A DNA stretch of 64,000 nt from positions 21,506,907 to 21,570,906 of the forward strand of contig NC_064756.1 in NCBI RefSeq assembly GCF_011397635.1, given 5' to 3'. Below, one piece after another: positions 25,379-37,120 of the stretch. Each line of letters starts with the position of its first letter. Within the stretch, counting starts at the first letter, position 1. This DNA is from Epinephelus fuscoguttatus (Eukaryota; Chordata; Actinopteri; Perciformes; Serranidae). The notes beneath the pieces were generated by a model, which did not search any database, was not told where the DNA came from, and saw only the letters and a list, made by a program, of their open reading frames with translations. The translations under genes and the position numbers were made by a program.

Positions 25379-27728
25379 AGCTTCACTATCTCAGAGGGAC
25401 ATCTGCTTTTAACCCCACCATACTCATCTTTAGTTTAGTTAAGTTACTAGTTCTGTAATATGATCATCTTATAAAATATGACCCAACGGTATATTACATT
25501 GTTAAAATGAGCCTTGACCAACTAAATGCTACATACACATTAATGCATGAGTATAATCCAGCGATAGGCCTAAAAATATAATAATCCAACTCTAACTAAG
25601 GGCTTTTCTGCATTATTTTTATACTTTAAGTAAAATCTGTTAATGATGAAAACAGACTGATCTCAAGAACACAAATATTTGAATGCTGTTTAATGATTCT
25701 ACTTTACTTGGAATTACTCACTGCCAGAGTGGCACCAGATGTTCCCGTGTCATCACCAGCGGGGGCACAGTTCACAGGAAAAGCATGGTGAAATAACAGA
25801 GGAGGGATCATTTAACCCTTGCCTCTCCAAGGAAAACATCCCGTCCCATACAATCACTGATACTACGAAAGAATTCCATGGGAATTCCCATAAAGTTAAT
25901 GACAGAGAGAGCAGGGAAAGAAAGAGTAGGAGTTACAGTAAGGGGGGGGAAAGGTTCTCCTGAACTGTAAAAATAAATAAACATGTTTGGGCTTATAGCT
26001 CGAAGCATTAAACCTCACAGTGAGAATCTTTCCTGGCAGCGTCCCAGCACGAGATGAAAGACAATCCCACTTTAAACACAGGCGTAGGAACGTATCATTT
26101 ATCTTTCCCCATTATGGGAGGTCAAAGCTGTTATGATCTAATAGCTGAGGTGGAGCTACCTCTGTGTTTCTTTCTAGAAAAATCATACCCCAATACTCGC
26201 ATCTACCTTACGCACTTGTGTTAATTATAGAACACAAATGATTGTGCCTGATTCATGCTGCCTGTGTGTACACATCTGGCAAACCTTAATGTCTTGTACA
26301 TCAATCTTCAAGAGCCATTAATGGAAATTAAAGCTATAACCTGCCTGGGTATATTATTGATGGGAAAGCGTGGAGTTTCAAGGTAGATGATACTTGGCCA
26401 AGAACCTTCAGCAACTCTCTCTTCATCAGATGGGGTTGATTAAAGTCTTGGTCCTGAGGAAGCACATGACTCAGAAAACATCTGTTCAGGATACAGGGAA
26501 GATCTCCTCAGTATTTAATTAATCAAACTCTTGGCCTGCAGGGGTTAAAGTAGAAATGACTGCTAATTCTCAGAGGGAGGCTTTTTTGGTCGCTGGGAGT
26601 CATTTAGAGGTGAATCACTGAATGAAGTTTCCTTAGCAATTAAACTTCCTTTAATATGCGCAATACAAGTTCATCTTTTTTGAGGGAAACATTTTGCTCT
26701 GTTTATGTATTCATTTACTAAAGATCTGCAAGATGTGGTTACAATACACGTTCAGCAGTGCGTGCTGCTCTGTCTGAAGGGTAATGTCACCTGGAGTTTA
26801 GCTCACATACTTTTACTTGTGCATTTGTTGTTATATGAAGTTCCCAGATTGTTACCTCCTTATTCCCTTCTGCCTATGGTACAAAAATGACCTTGTAAAT
26901 AGGAAAGCACTATGCTGTATGTTGTGGGCTGTAGTCTGAAGGGTTAAATGGTACATAAATCCTAACAGGAGTGCTGCACATTGGCCTTCAGTGATCCCAC
27001 TATTGTCCAAAAGTAAAGGATGACAACAAACACAATTATCTAGTACCCCACAAATACTGAGCCAGTATCATTTACTTGCTCATGGTCTTCTCCACGTTGG
27101 CAGAAAATCTCCCAGCATGCAATAGGCTCATATTTTCAGGATTAATTCATAGTGGGTTCTGTTTATTACGGCCTCCCACTGAAGCCCCTTGCTCTCAGGA
27201 GAGAAGAAGTAGCTTCACGTGTATTCTCTGAGACACGTGGCCGTCTACAACCCCCACAGGACCAGTTTGAGCCAACACTGCTAACCAGCAGAGCTGAAGT
27301 GAACTACACCGTGGGCTGTGAGTGACTCTGTTGTGAACAACAGCACAGAGGAAATTCTGACTGCCAACATGACACAGCATGGGCTTGAAACTGTCTAACA
27401 TAAACTGAGAGAAATCTCATGCCAATAGAAACAAGAGCATTTGACTTCAGAGGGTTTACAAAGATAGTTCCCCTCAGCTCTCACCACTCTTATAGCGCTG
27501 CTTTCGGCCACAGCGGACAGATGTCTCCAGTGAAAAAGCTCTTAAAACCAACAGAACGTAATCACCAACAAGTTGGGACTGCCCACTATCTGATGGCCAA
27601 GAATTCCGAAGCCCTGTCGGTCCAAAAAATGTCCCGTTGGAGTTGGACCAAAAGCCCATTTCTCTGACAGCTCTTTACCCCAGAAACAAACGGCCATTGC
27701 ACCAAAATCCAGTTTCTCCAAAAATCAA
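25379..27728. other. Intergenic, no gene seen
   Basis: AT-rich unique-looking DNA. No reading frame, RNA gene or transposon edge can be supported. Confidence 0.6.
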
Positions 27729-28259
27729 CCTGGTCTCACGTTGAAGTTGTCGAATACCAGCACTTGGTCAGTAACTAGTGGGATCAGACCCCAACAAAAA
27801 AGCCGTCCTTTAACGTCAACATGATACATGGCTGGTTGCTGTTATTGTTTTACAGCGCCATGCTGTGTCAGGGGGAAACGCAGTGGGACAACAACATAAG
27901 TTAAGGGGGCAGAAGTCTGAGTTTTGGTGAACGGGTCCAACAACCATCAATTTTCACATTGACTTAGTTCTTTTTTCCTAAACCCAACCTCGTGCATTTG
28001 GTGTTGAAGGATAAAAATGTAAATTTGTGGTATTGTACCAACATTATGTATTTTGAAAGAGACTTTGCAAACTGTACATTTCCTGTCAAAACAGAAGAGT
28101 TTTTTGAAAACATTCAGTGCATGTAACAGGCTGAAGTTGACACAGTACCCCAGAATATCAACAACTACCGTGCCCATGGTATCTTCCACGACATATGCTG
28201 ACATCAAAAGTCCATGACCAAACGTCGATATGTGACAAGGTCAAGGTGAGAATGTGTTG
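27729..28259 (-). mobile_element. hAT-like non-autonomous element, diverged copy
   Basis: In reverse complement it follows the 53003-53473 element block by block: ACATTCTCA at the end, then GACGTTTGGTCATGGACTTT, TGGGCACGGTAGTTGTTGAT and TTCTGGGGTACTGTGTCA. The other end is GGTCTCACG. The ends are only roughly inverted and no exact target duplication remains, so this copy is older. Confidence 0.75.
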
Positions 28260-31200
28260 CAAAAGTACAAACTCCCTGCAGTTAGTCAAGCAAAAATGTT
28301 CACATGATAGTTTCTGTAAACTACAGGTAAGTTACATTTGTCAGCAGGGCTGTGGTCAATGTGTAGTCGGGTTTAGGCACAGAAGCCACAAAAAGATCAT
28401 GTTTTCACCCAAAACATGGCACGAAAGTCACTGGAAAAGTAAGGATGGGTCTGTGAAAAATACTCGGGTTTGATGGCTTAAATACCGCTTTGGAAACACG
28501 GGGAAAGGTTGGTAAAAAAAAAAAAAGAAGTGATTGATGCTTCACACATCACTGGGAAACTGAACCTTACTGCAGGAAGTTTGTATTTTCTGAGAACTTC
28601 AGAACAGGTGTTGTTTTTGCAATAATGGGCTGTCAAAGAAATGGGCTTTCGGCCCAATTGGACATTTTGGGCCATTGTAACAGTGGCATAGCACCCATTA
28701 AATGGCAGACACACAGAGTTAGCAACTAGCTGGTGAACATATTGAAGCATTAAAAAATTTAAGAGCCAGATAATCCCTGCAGTAGTGGGTGGGGACTGAA
28801 ACAAAGCTGAATGGAAAGTCAGTGCTGGACTTAACATTGGTTAAGTGGTCAGGAACACAACTCCAAATGAATGCTGATGTTACTTTGTATCTGCAGGATG
28901 AGAAAATAAGCAGTTGTTTGCCAATGAGTTGGCCATATCAGCAAAAAAAAGGCTATATTATGTCACTGCTTTGCTCAAGTTCTTTAATGCATATTTAACT
29001 TCATGTTCAAGCCTTTCAATGATCAGAGTATATGTGGGAACAATATCAAAGAGCAGTTCTCACTGTCATTATAATAATGGACAGCTCAGGGACTTGTCCT
29101 TTTGATAGTGATTAGCATCACTTAAAGCAGACACTAACCCAGAATCACTCCAGCCCCATGCTATTGCCCAGACTAAGCTTACTGAGGAACGACTTAAAGG
29201 TACTTTCTGCCAGTGCCCTTTTTTGTAATCATACTCCATATGTCCGTCTGTCATTAGGCCTGCTGTTCATACAGATAAGAGGCCAGTGTAATTGCCGTGT
29301 AGCCCAGCAGTCACGGCACGGCCGCTGATGTTCTGCCAGCACACAATCAAGATGCCTGCTTCAGATTATCACGCTGTAAACAAACTGGTGCGGGCCGCTC
29401 CCTCAGCGAACTGTCAGACCTCTTTCATGCGCTAGGATTAGCATTTCCAACTGTCAGCTGGCAGACTGGGCTCTGTGCTTCTCTCCTGACATACTGAGTA
29501 AATGTGTATGGAACAAAAGACTCAGATAAACAAATATACAAATCCTCTCCCGTCAGCGCTCCATGAGAGTATTAATTGTTCAGCGTATCTGTAGTGATGT
29601 ATAATATTATTACCTCCTTGATCTGATTGTGTTGTTGAATCCACATCAGTCATTTCTGGTTGTCTGGTGCTCTATTTGACAGGGGGAGCTGTTAATTTAA
29701 CTGCTTCTCCCGAGAAAAACAGCCAACCAGTAAAATGTCTGTTTTTGGAGGGCTGTAAATTTTAAACGAGTGGAAATGTAAAGGCGTTTGCTTTTCCCGC
29801 CCCCAGTTTTTTTTATGTGCTCAGAGTTTAATTAAACTAAAGAAACACTATGGATTGTAAATTTAAGATAATTGCTCCTGTTTTGACACATTCAAAATGT
29901 TAAAGTATGAAGAAATAACCACAGGGACTGTGACAGTGCAATATTTTGTTGTATAAAGTTGAAGTGGATGAAAATATGTCCCACAAGTTTCACAACAGCC
30001 ATGGCAGCCCGTGGAAAACAAATATCTTTCCATGTCTCAATGTCTGTTGTTTGCATGCTTTTAATATTTACCCGTGAGCTCCAATCTGTTCTCATTTCTC
30101 TCCAAGAAATAGCTCAACTTATTGATTTAAATGTATGACAACACTGCCTCCGATACAAACATATAGAAAATTATAGATTAATAAAGAGGAGATTCAATAA
30201 GCAGATATTACCTCTTACTCTGTTGTTGACAGAGCATGAATGACCTTCACAACCACAAAGTACAAAATCAGTATAAAGTTCAGCTTCTTGCATAATTCTG
30301 ACCAAATACATCACATTTCAGGAATAACACAGACAGAGCAAGCAGGCTTAGGTTTTGCCAGTGTCTGACATGTATCACCAGAGAAGAATCAACTGACACG
30401 GGGGTCAAGCCTGAGAAAAACAAGGATACTAACCAAACGATGCTGGTATGCAGGAAATGAATACTTGAGCTGAGATAGCCTCTATGTGTACAGCTCTCTG
30501 GAAATCAGATCTTTCAATATTTACTCAAGCCTTTGATAGTTAAACCCTGCCGTGACCTAAAAGCTGCATGGAGCAGTGATGATAAGTAATATTATGGTGG
30601 ATATTATTACATCTACCTCCCTAGAGGGCGCTGTTTAAAAAAATGTTGGTACTGAACCTTTCAGGATGGGGGTCAGAAGTCACCTACAGAGTCATCTTAG
30701 GACACAGCTTTTACACAGTGCGTTTGTGCTTAAACTGTTATTACCATTAAAAAGTATGAAGGGAGAGCTATGATTTAGTTTTGTCTTAGCGAGACTGCTA
30801 AATGTGGTTGGTAGCTTAGTTGCTTGCAATAAATCCCAGTTGAGGATGGTTGTCTCATTCTTTTCAGGGTCGCTTGTCACACCCCTTGGTTGGCATATTA
30901 TTTTTGCAATATATCTAGTCCTTGCCTTCTTTTTATATAGAAAAAAATGGGCAGGAAGACAAACTGCCACTCAAATGTAAATGTGTTAATAAGTGACAGG
31001 CTGTAGGGGAGAAGGCTTATTTAAAAGTTTTGCTTCCCTCAGGACTCTGTCTCAGTTATGGAGGCCAGCTCACTGATTTTAGGCTCCTCCCGGTGCTTGG
31101 TCAGAACTGGCCAGTTGGTGTAAATGTCATCCACAGGTAGAAGGAACGTGACAGTTTTTACGTTGGCCCTAAAATGTCAGAGAAATCCAAAGAGTTATGT

Positions 31201-31510
31201 GGTTACAAAGCTGCATAAGTATAGACAACATCACTTCAAATTCATAAAAACTAAACATCAGTCTAATGGAACTGCTCCCCTGGTGCATATACCAGCTACT
31301 GGGTTTACTTCCGGGGCGTGCGGCACACTGGATATGCAAAGAGTTCCTGCTCTGCTCATAGACTTTATATTATGATGACATCACAAATTTTTTGATTTCT
31401 TTTCTTTGCTTGAGGTAAAGTTTTACAAATTTAACACCTCCCTGGTTCAAAAATTCACAATAGAAAGAGTCACAATATGTTTTTAATTTGCAGTGTCCTG
31501 ACAACAGTTT
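28260..31510. other. Intergenic, no gene seen
   Basis: No supported gene. A CCTAAACCC-type motif lies just left of this stretch, and a GGGTTTAGGC near 28370 recalls the CCTAAACCTAACC repeat seen at 43.5 and 49.4 kb. Confidence 0.6.
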
Positions 31511-32199
31511 AAGGGTGCTTTCACACCTGCACTGTTTGGTTTGGTTCAGTGGAACTCAAGTTCATTTGCTCCCTAAGTGTGGTTCAAAACAACCAGACCG
31601 AGACCTTCTTGAAGAGGTGGTCTCAGTCCATTACAAACAAACTCATGGTGCAATTCGTTTGTGGTGAGAACGTGTTCCGACCTGGATCTGAACCAACTGC
31701 AGTCACATGACACATTGTTTGGGTTAAACATGAGCATGTTACAGTCCTGGAGGATTATCAATGTGCACCTCCTCCTGTACTGCCTTAATATGCACATTCA
31801 GCACATCCAATGCATCAAAACATTGTTTTCTAGTTGGAGCCACGCCTTGTTTTCAAACTGTATGGTTTGACTAAAATGAACAATGACAGCAATATAGTCC
31901 ACGATGACCAGCACTAAAATCAACCTGCGTAGTTGTCCCTCCATTGTGACATTAGAAAGTGTCACATTTATCTTGCAAGTGCACTCTTCTTCAACGTTTT
32001 GTTTACTTCCTGGATTTTTCCCACATGGAAATTCTGACCAATCAAGAGCAGCTTTCTTGCACAAGGCATTTGATCTGGTCCATGTGTAAATGCTGCCATG
32101 AGAACACGAACCAACTCTAGGCAATTATGAAACTTTGAAACAAAAGTAGTCCCTGATTCGGACCAAAGCAAGACAACTCTAGGTCTGAAAGCATCCTTA
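31511..32199. mobile_element. Putative non-autonomous DNA element (GGGTGCTTTCACACCT ends)
   Basis: The left end AAGGGTGCTTTCACACCTG pairs with the right end AGGTCTGAAAGCATCCTTA in inverted orientation (two or three mismatches). Length is about 690 bp and no coding frame is preserved. Flanking duplications are unclear. The ends resemble hAT-type short elements common in fish, but the class is inferred. Confidence 0.7.
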
Positions 32200-33723
32200 C
32201 AGACCTCTTTTTCATATTGTTGGTCTGTGGACAAAAAGCTTTTTGGACCACAGGGGATTTTTTCACTGCAACATTGTGAGTTGCCACTGGGGAAATTGGA
32301 AGCAAAGCTGGGCTGCTTTCCCTGTTCTCCCCTACTGTTTGGAGTGTTTGATCACTGTTATAGTTGTAGAGCAGTGTATTGGTGCTCTCATATTGTCTGT
32401 AACTTGTGTTTTACCGGCACATGAACAAGGAGGGTGAGGAAGGTGATGTAATACACTTCCTGATGAATGAAGTGGGAGGTATTGCACATCACCTGTTGGT
32501 GGTTGCCCTAATGTGCCATAATGAAAGCAATATGCCAATGAAAGAGTAGAAGAAGAAGCTGTAGTAAAAAAAATTGTAAGTTTTAAAACTTTATTTTTAT
32601 GAGGTAGGAATACATTCAACACATATGTACATTTTAACATCTGAAGGATGCACTGTGTGTTCAGGTGAAATATGCTGAGTGCAAACAAATACCAAAATTG
32701 AATTTAATGTGCAGGAAGCCTTCTATTTTCACTTAATTGAGTCATATTCTGCTGATAGAACTTTATGGAAACATCAAGTTTAAGACCTATTTTTATCAGG
32801 ATGTAGTACAGGTGTCTTTCAGCCCTGTGGCTGACTGTGTGAGGTCTTCCTACCTTGCAAAAAAAAAAGTTTAGCTTTTAAACCAAATTGTTTTTGGATT
32901 GAGCTGTTTTTATCACTAGACCAAAAATGTTAACAAGGACATTTTAAGGAAGGGGAGAGGGTGAATTTCAATTACAGGGACAGATATTTGCAGAGTCAGT
33001 GCCACAGTGGATGTGTCTAAGAGAGAAAGAAGAGAAAAACAGTTTTGTTTTGGTGCTGCCGAGATTTACGCCATCTTGACACTGCCCTTTGTCTCCACTG
33101 GCACTAAGCAGTCACAGACACAAAAATGCAGCACCAGAATTTAGAGTTGATTCTCACTTCTGACTTCTGACTTCATGCCATTCTTGACAGGGATGTAACT
33201 GTCCTCAGTAAATCTTGCGTCCTCGCAGCCCAAACAAGAAGCTGGGCATTCTTGTGAATGTGGGAGTGTGGGGAATGGGACATCCCTGATAATTTAACTG
33301 CCTCTCTCCCACAAGCATGGCTTTGTCTGTGTGCGTGTTTGCTCACATGAAACAGGCCTAAGCTTCGCTGTTGTCTGGTCAGCAGAGGAAAGCCTGTGTG
33401 AGTGACTCATTCTCTCGACCAACACCACGGTCTAATCTGTGGTCCAGCAAAAGATAAATGTAGAGTTGCATGTGTTTACATAGACTTGGCGGAGAATCCT
33501 ACAGCTCACACATTTGGTTCAGTCTGATCCCTGTAAAAAGGTGGAAGTACATAATGAAGAACAGATTAATGGAGAGTGAGGTAGTAAAACAGCGAGGTAG
33601 TAGTACAGTCAGAATTTATTGCACACCATGTGCTTTGTGTTTCACCCAGTTTCACAAGAAAGTAGGCCATGGATCATCTATGGCTTCCTGCTGCAAGACT
33701 TCAGATTTGGAAAGAACACACAC

Positions 33724-33780
<57 letters not shown>

Positions 33781-34479
33781 GTCCTTTTACCTTAACCCCT
33801 GGAAGACAGCATGCTGGGAGGAATTCTCCACGGTGTGTTCTGACCTGGGAAAGTCATGAGTAAGACAACAAGAGAAAATGGAGAGGAGAGGAGGAAACAG
33901 AGAATGACATTTGTCTTAGTCACAGCCAAAAGTCTTAACTGCACCTGTAAATCTCTTTTAATGAGAGTTTAGCAGAGCAAGCATGAGTAGTAAAACTTTT
34001 TTGGAACTGTTTCCAAGATGCTTTTTGAATGACAGTATAAATGACAAGAAGGGTTTTTTTAAGTAAGCACTATGACTGGCTATACTGTGGCCAAGTCAAA
34101 AAAGGCTCATACTATGGCACAAACATTTACACTGCAGACACAACATGACAGTAGATGTGTTTCTCTCTTCTCTGCGCTGCTGTGCAAACTGAACATTTTA
34201 TCCATTTTGATCAGCATTCCTGTATACCTCTTTCTCACCTTCCTCTTACCTGATAAGCTGCGATAAAACTAGATAGAAAGACTTAAGTTGGATCATATTA
34301 CCTCAAAGTATTTCAGACTTTCTCCTGGCTCAGAATCAGGCTTTGTTGGACCACCACTGCAGATCTGTGATCTTGGCGCTCAGTTAAACTGTGGGTGTTG
34401 CACAATTAATATAAAGAACACACAGTGTTACAGATGACAATACTCATAACGTTTTAATTAGACTTTTAGTGTTCATTAA
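32200..34479. other. Intergenic with one long CA repeat
   Basis: No gene seen. Apart from the microsatellite at 33717-33778 the stretch is unremarkable AT-rich DNA. Confidence 0.6.
33717..33778. repeat. CA microsatellite
   Basis: About 31 CA units with a single interruption (CACGCA). Confidence 0.95.
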
Positions 34480-35461
34480 GGCCATGTTTACACGAAAACG
34501 ATCTGCTGAAAACAGATTTTATTTCTCATTTTCATTTTGAAAAATGTTACGCGTTCAGACGACAACGTTTTGAAAACAATTGCTGTGCACACGGAGCCGC
34601 AAAAATGACCAAAAACACTGCAGTACACATGCCAGGCCAGTAGATGGCGGTCTGACTTTGCAATGAAATAACACGTGCCTGCGCACATGCGCTTCCTTCT
34701 ACAGAGTGGTAGTCTGAGTGGGCGGAAGTTCGCTGCATAGATCAGCCTCTCATTGGGCGGAGCGAGCCACCCGCTGAAGTCCCGCCCTACCACCTCCGGT
34801 TTCAACACGTCCTTTACTAACTTTTGCGGTGTTTCATCTTGCGGGGATGTAGCCATTTTTCGGCCATGGTTTGCATCCTGTAGGCGATATTTTTGTGGGC
34901 GTGTTACACCAAAACCTGTTTCCCCCCGGCAATATTTTTGCAAGCGCACTGTTGCTGTCGCACTGCCCAGAATGATTGTGATTGGTTTTAAGAAATAAAA
35001 AAAGCCGGAGCGTTTTTTTTTCTCCAATCTTAAAGTGAGAGTCGGCCCAGCCAGACCTTTCTTTTCTTGAGAAAGGTCTGGTGAGCAAGACTAACAGACT
35101 GGTGATGTTTAAACAAACAAAATGGCAACCACACGAACATTTGTCTGGACGGACGACGAGGTGGAATTGTTACAGTAAATCTACTATTCGCTGAAGAAGC
35201 GCTGATAAATTCAATAGGGTGAGCAGCACAAACAGAGCTCGGGAGTCCACCATTGTTGTTGTGATGGTCGACTTTCTCGCGCATGCCTAGTGACTGAAAC
35301 CTGAATGCTCATGTGCGAAAAGTCTCCGTTTTCAGAGGAACTACGTATTGCAAGTTTACATGACAACGGAGACAGTGCTGTTTCCAAAAAATTGCACTTT
35401 GGAACCCGTTTTCAAAATGTTTCAGGCACCCAAAACGCAGCTGTCATGTAAACGATCAGCC
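34480..35461 (+). mobile_element. Non-autonomous DNA element, copy 1, interrupted by a nested insertion
   Basis: Starts GGCCATGTTTACACGAAAAC and ends GTCATGTAAACGATCAGCC. It aligns in inverted orientation to the copy at 39690-40178 over its left two-thirds, except for an extra block at 34711-35100. A short open frame beginning ATG at 35122 reads MATTRTFVWTDDEVELLQ then a stop. The FVWTDDEVELL wording resembles the start of Myb/SANT-like accessory proteins in fish DNA transposons (from memory), so this may be a remnant of an autonomous parent. Confidence 0.75.
34711..35100. mobile_element. Element nested inside the 34.48 kb element
   Basis: Absent from the otherwise matching copy at 39.7-40.2 kb, whose uninterrupted site reads CTACATAGCAGTGATG on the matching strand. 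Its edges carry inverted AGTCTG / CAGACT, and GGT stands on both sides, consistent with a 3-bp target duplication. Near its right end, CCAGACCTTTCTTTTCTTGA plus GAAAGGTCTGG forms a strong hairpin. GC-rich, non-coding. Confidence 0.7.
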
Positions 35462-35647
35462 AAAATGCAACTAAAATTTACTGTTTTCAGTTGAAATCTT
35501 TGTCACATAAATGTCTAAATCAAACATAATGCCACTCTGTGGGAAATTGTAGAAAACCAAAAAGTGGAAAAAAAAAAAGAAAAGTGAATATAACAAAAAT
35601 GAAAAACTATGCATAATATTTGAAAATTTCAAACTTTGTTGTCCCCA

Positions 35648-36241
35648 AGTGTGGAAGTGTGGAAGTGTGGAATCATCTTCCTGTTACAGTCCAGGAGGCA
35701 GACACCATCTCCACATTTAAGACTAGACTTAAGACTTTCCTCTTTGATAAAGCTTATAGTTAGGGCTGGCTCAGGCTTGTCCTGTACCAGCCCTTAGTTA
35801 GGCTGACTTAGGCCTAGTCTGCCGGAGGACCCCTCTATAATACACCGGGCCCCTTCTCTCCTTCTCTCTCTCTCTCTCTCTCTCTCGTATCCTATTACTG
35901 CATCCAGCTAACTCGGCCATTATGGATGTCACTAACTCGGCTTCTTCTCCGGAGCCTTTGTGTTCCACTGTCTCTCAGATTAACTCATATCGCAGCGGTG
36001 CCTGGACAGCGTGACATGTGTGGTTGTGCTGCTGCCGTGGTCCTGCCAGATGCCTCCTGCTGCTGCTGCCATCATTAGTCATTAGTCATACTTCTTCTGT
36101 TATTATACACATATGATTATTGTCACACATGTATACTGCCAGGTATTAATACATACTTTCAACATATTGTACCGCAGTAGCCAGAACTATAACTATAATA
36201 TTATTACTTTCATTAATGTTGTTGTAAGCTACTGTCATTAC

Positions 36242-36295
<54 letters not shown>

Positions 36296-36577
36296 CATAT
36301 GGATTACTGTTAATTTATTATGCTGATCTGTTCTGTACGACACCTATTGCACGTCTGTCCGTCCTGGAAGAGGGATCCCTCCTCAGTTGCTCTTCCTGAG
36401 GTTTCTACCGTTTTTTTTCCCCGTTAAAGGGGTTTTTTTGGGGAGTTTTTCCTTATCCGCTGTGAGGGTCATAAGGACAGAGGGATGTCGTATGCTGTAA
36501 AGCCCTGTGAGGCAAATTGTGATTTGTGATATTGGGCTTTATAAATAAAATTGATTGAAAAATTGATTGATTGAAGT
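35648..36577 (+). mobile_element. 5'-truncated LINE 3' end
   Basis: The first 110 bases translate to the C-terminus of a CR1/L2-like reverse transcriptase (WNHLPVTVQ..FKTRLKTFLF) ending in a stop. A 3' region common in fish follows: CTCTTCCTGAGGTTTCTACC, GTAAAGCCCTGTGAGGCAAA, ATTGGGCTTTATAAATAAAA, and an (ATTG)n tail at about 36552-36577. Two CT microsatellites lie inside. A decayed relative lies at about 59970-60150 in the other orientation. Confidence 0.85.
36249..36291. repeat. CT microsatellite
   Basis: About 21 TC units inside the LINE fragment; a shorter run lies at 35862-35886. Confidence 0.95.
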
Positions 36578-36949
36578 GGTGACGTCAAACAAGACGTGAG
36601 GATGCTGCCATGAATAGGCACGAAGTGGAACCCAGGTTGCACTGTTTTTATTCTTTAAGGAACATCAAAGAACTGCTAAGAGTTTCATCTGCTAATGGTT
36701 TGCAGATTGCAGTGCTTAGACATTATTTTTGACATTGATTTTAAGCATGGGTGTACTACAAAACAGGCTTACCAGGCCCAGGCCCAGGGGCCTAAGGGCT
36801 CAGGGGAGCCCTAAGCCAGAGCATCTGCTTAATGTCGCTGTTATTAACTTTGCATTTCTTGTGAAAGGACTTAGTCATGCATGTCAATAATGAAGGAAGG
36901 AATAGCCTGAACGTTCACTTTGAAGATGTCACAGCACAAAAACCATCAT

Positions 36950-37120
36950 GATACATTTTGAAGGTGAAGTGCGTTGGCGTCTAGGATTGCAGAGTGCGAC
37001 CAGCTGAAACTATTTACTTCCCTTAGTGTTAATTGTTCAGAAGGTTTATGTGGGAGCAGAATTATCTCTAAAGATCTTTTCTTTTTCAAAATGAATGGAC
37101 CAGGTGACTGTAAGGGTTGA
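36950..37120. mobile_element. Decayed copy of the 50.87 kb inverted-repeat element
   Basis: Matches the middle of the 50867-51374 element: GGATTGCAGAGTGCGACCAG, CAGCTGAAA, TGTTCAGAAGGTTTATGTGG, GAATTATCTCTAAAGATC and ATGGACCAGGTGA. Both ends are lost. Confidence 0.75.

Noticed and set aside
33470-33863. Frames with His-Thr repeats
   Set aside because: They are translations of the CA microsatellite.
34488-35027. 179-codon minus-strand frame
   Set aside because: It spans the border of two nested mobile elements and has no known domain; it is an accidental opening.
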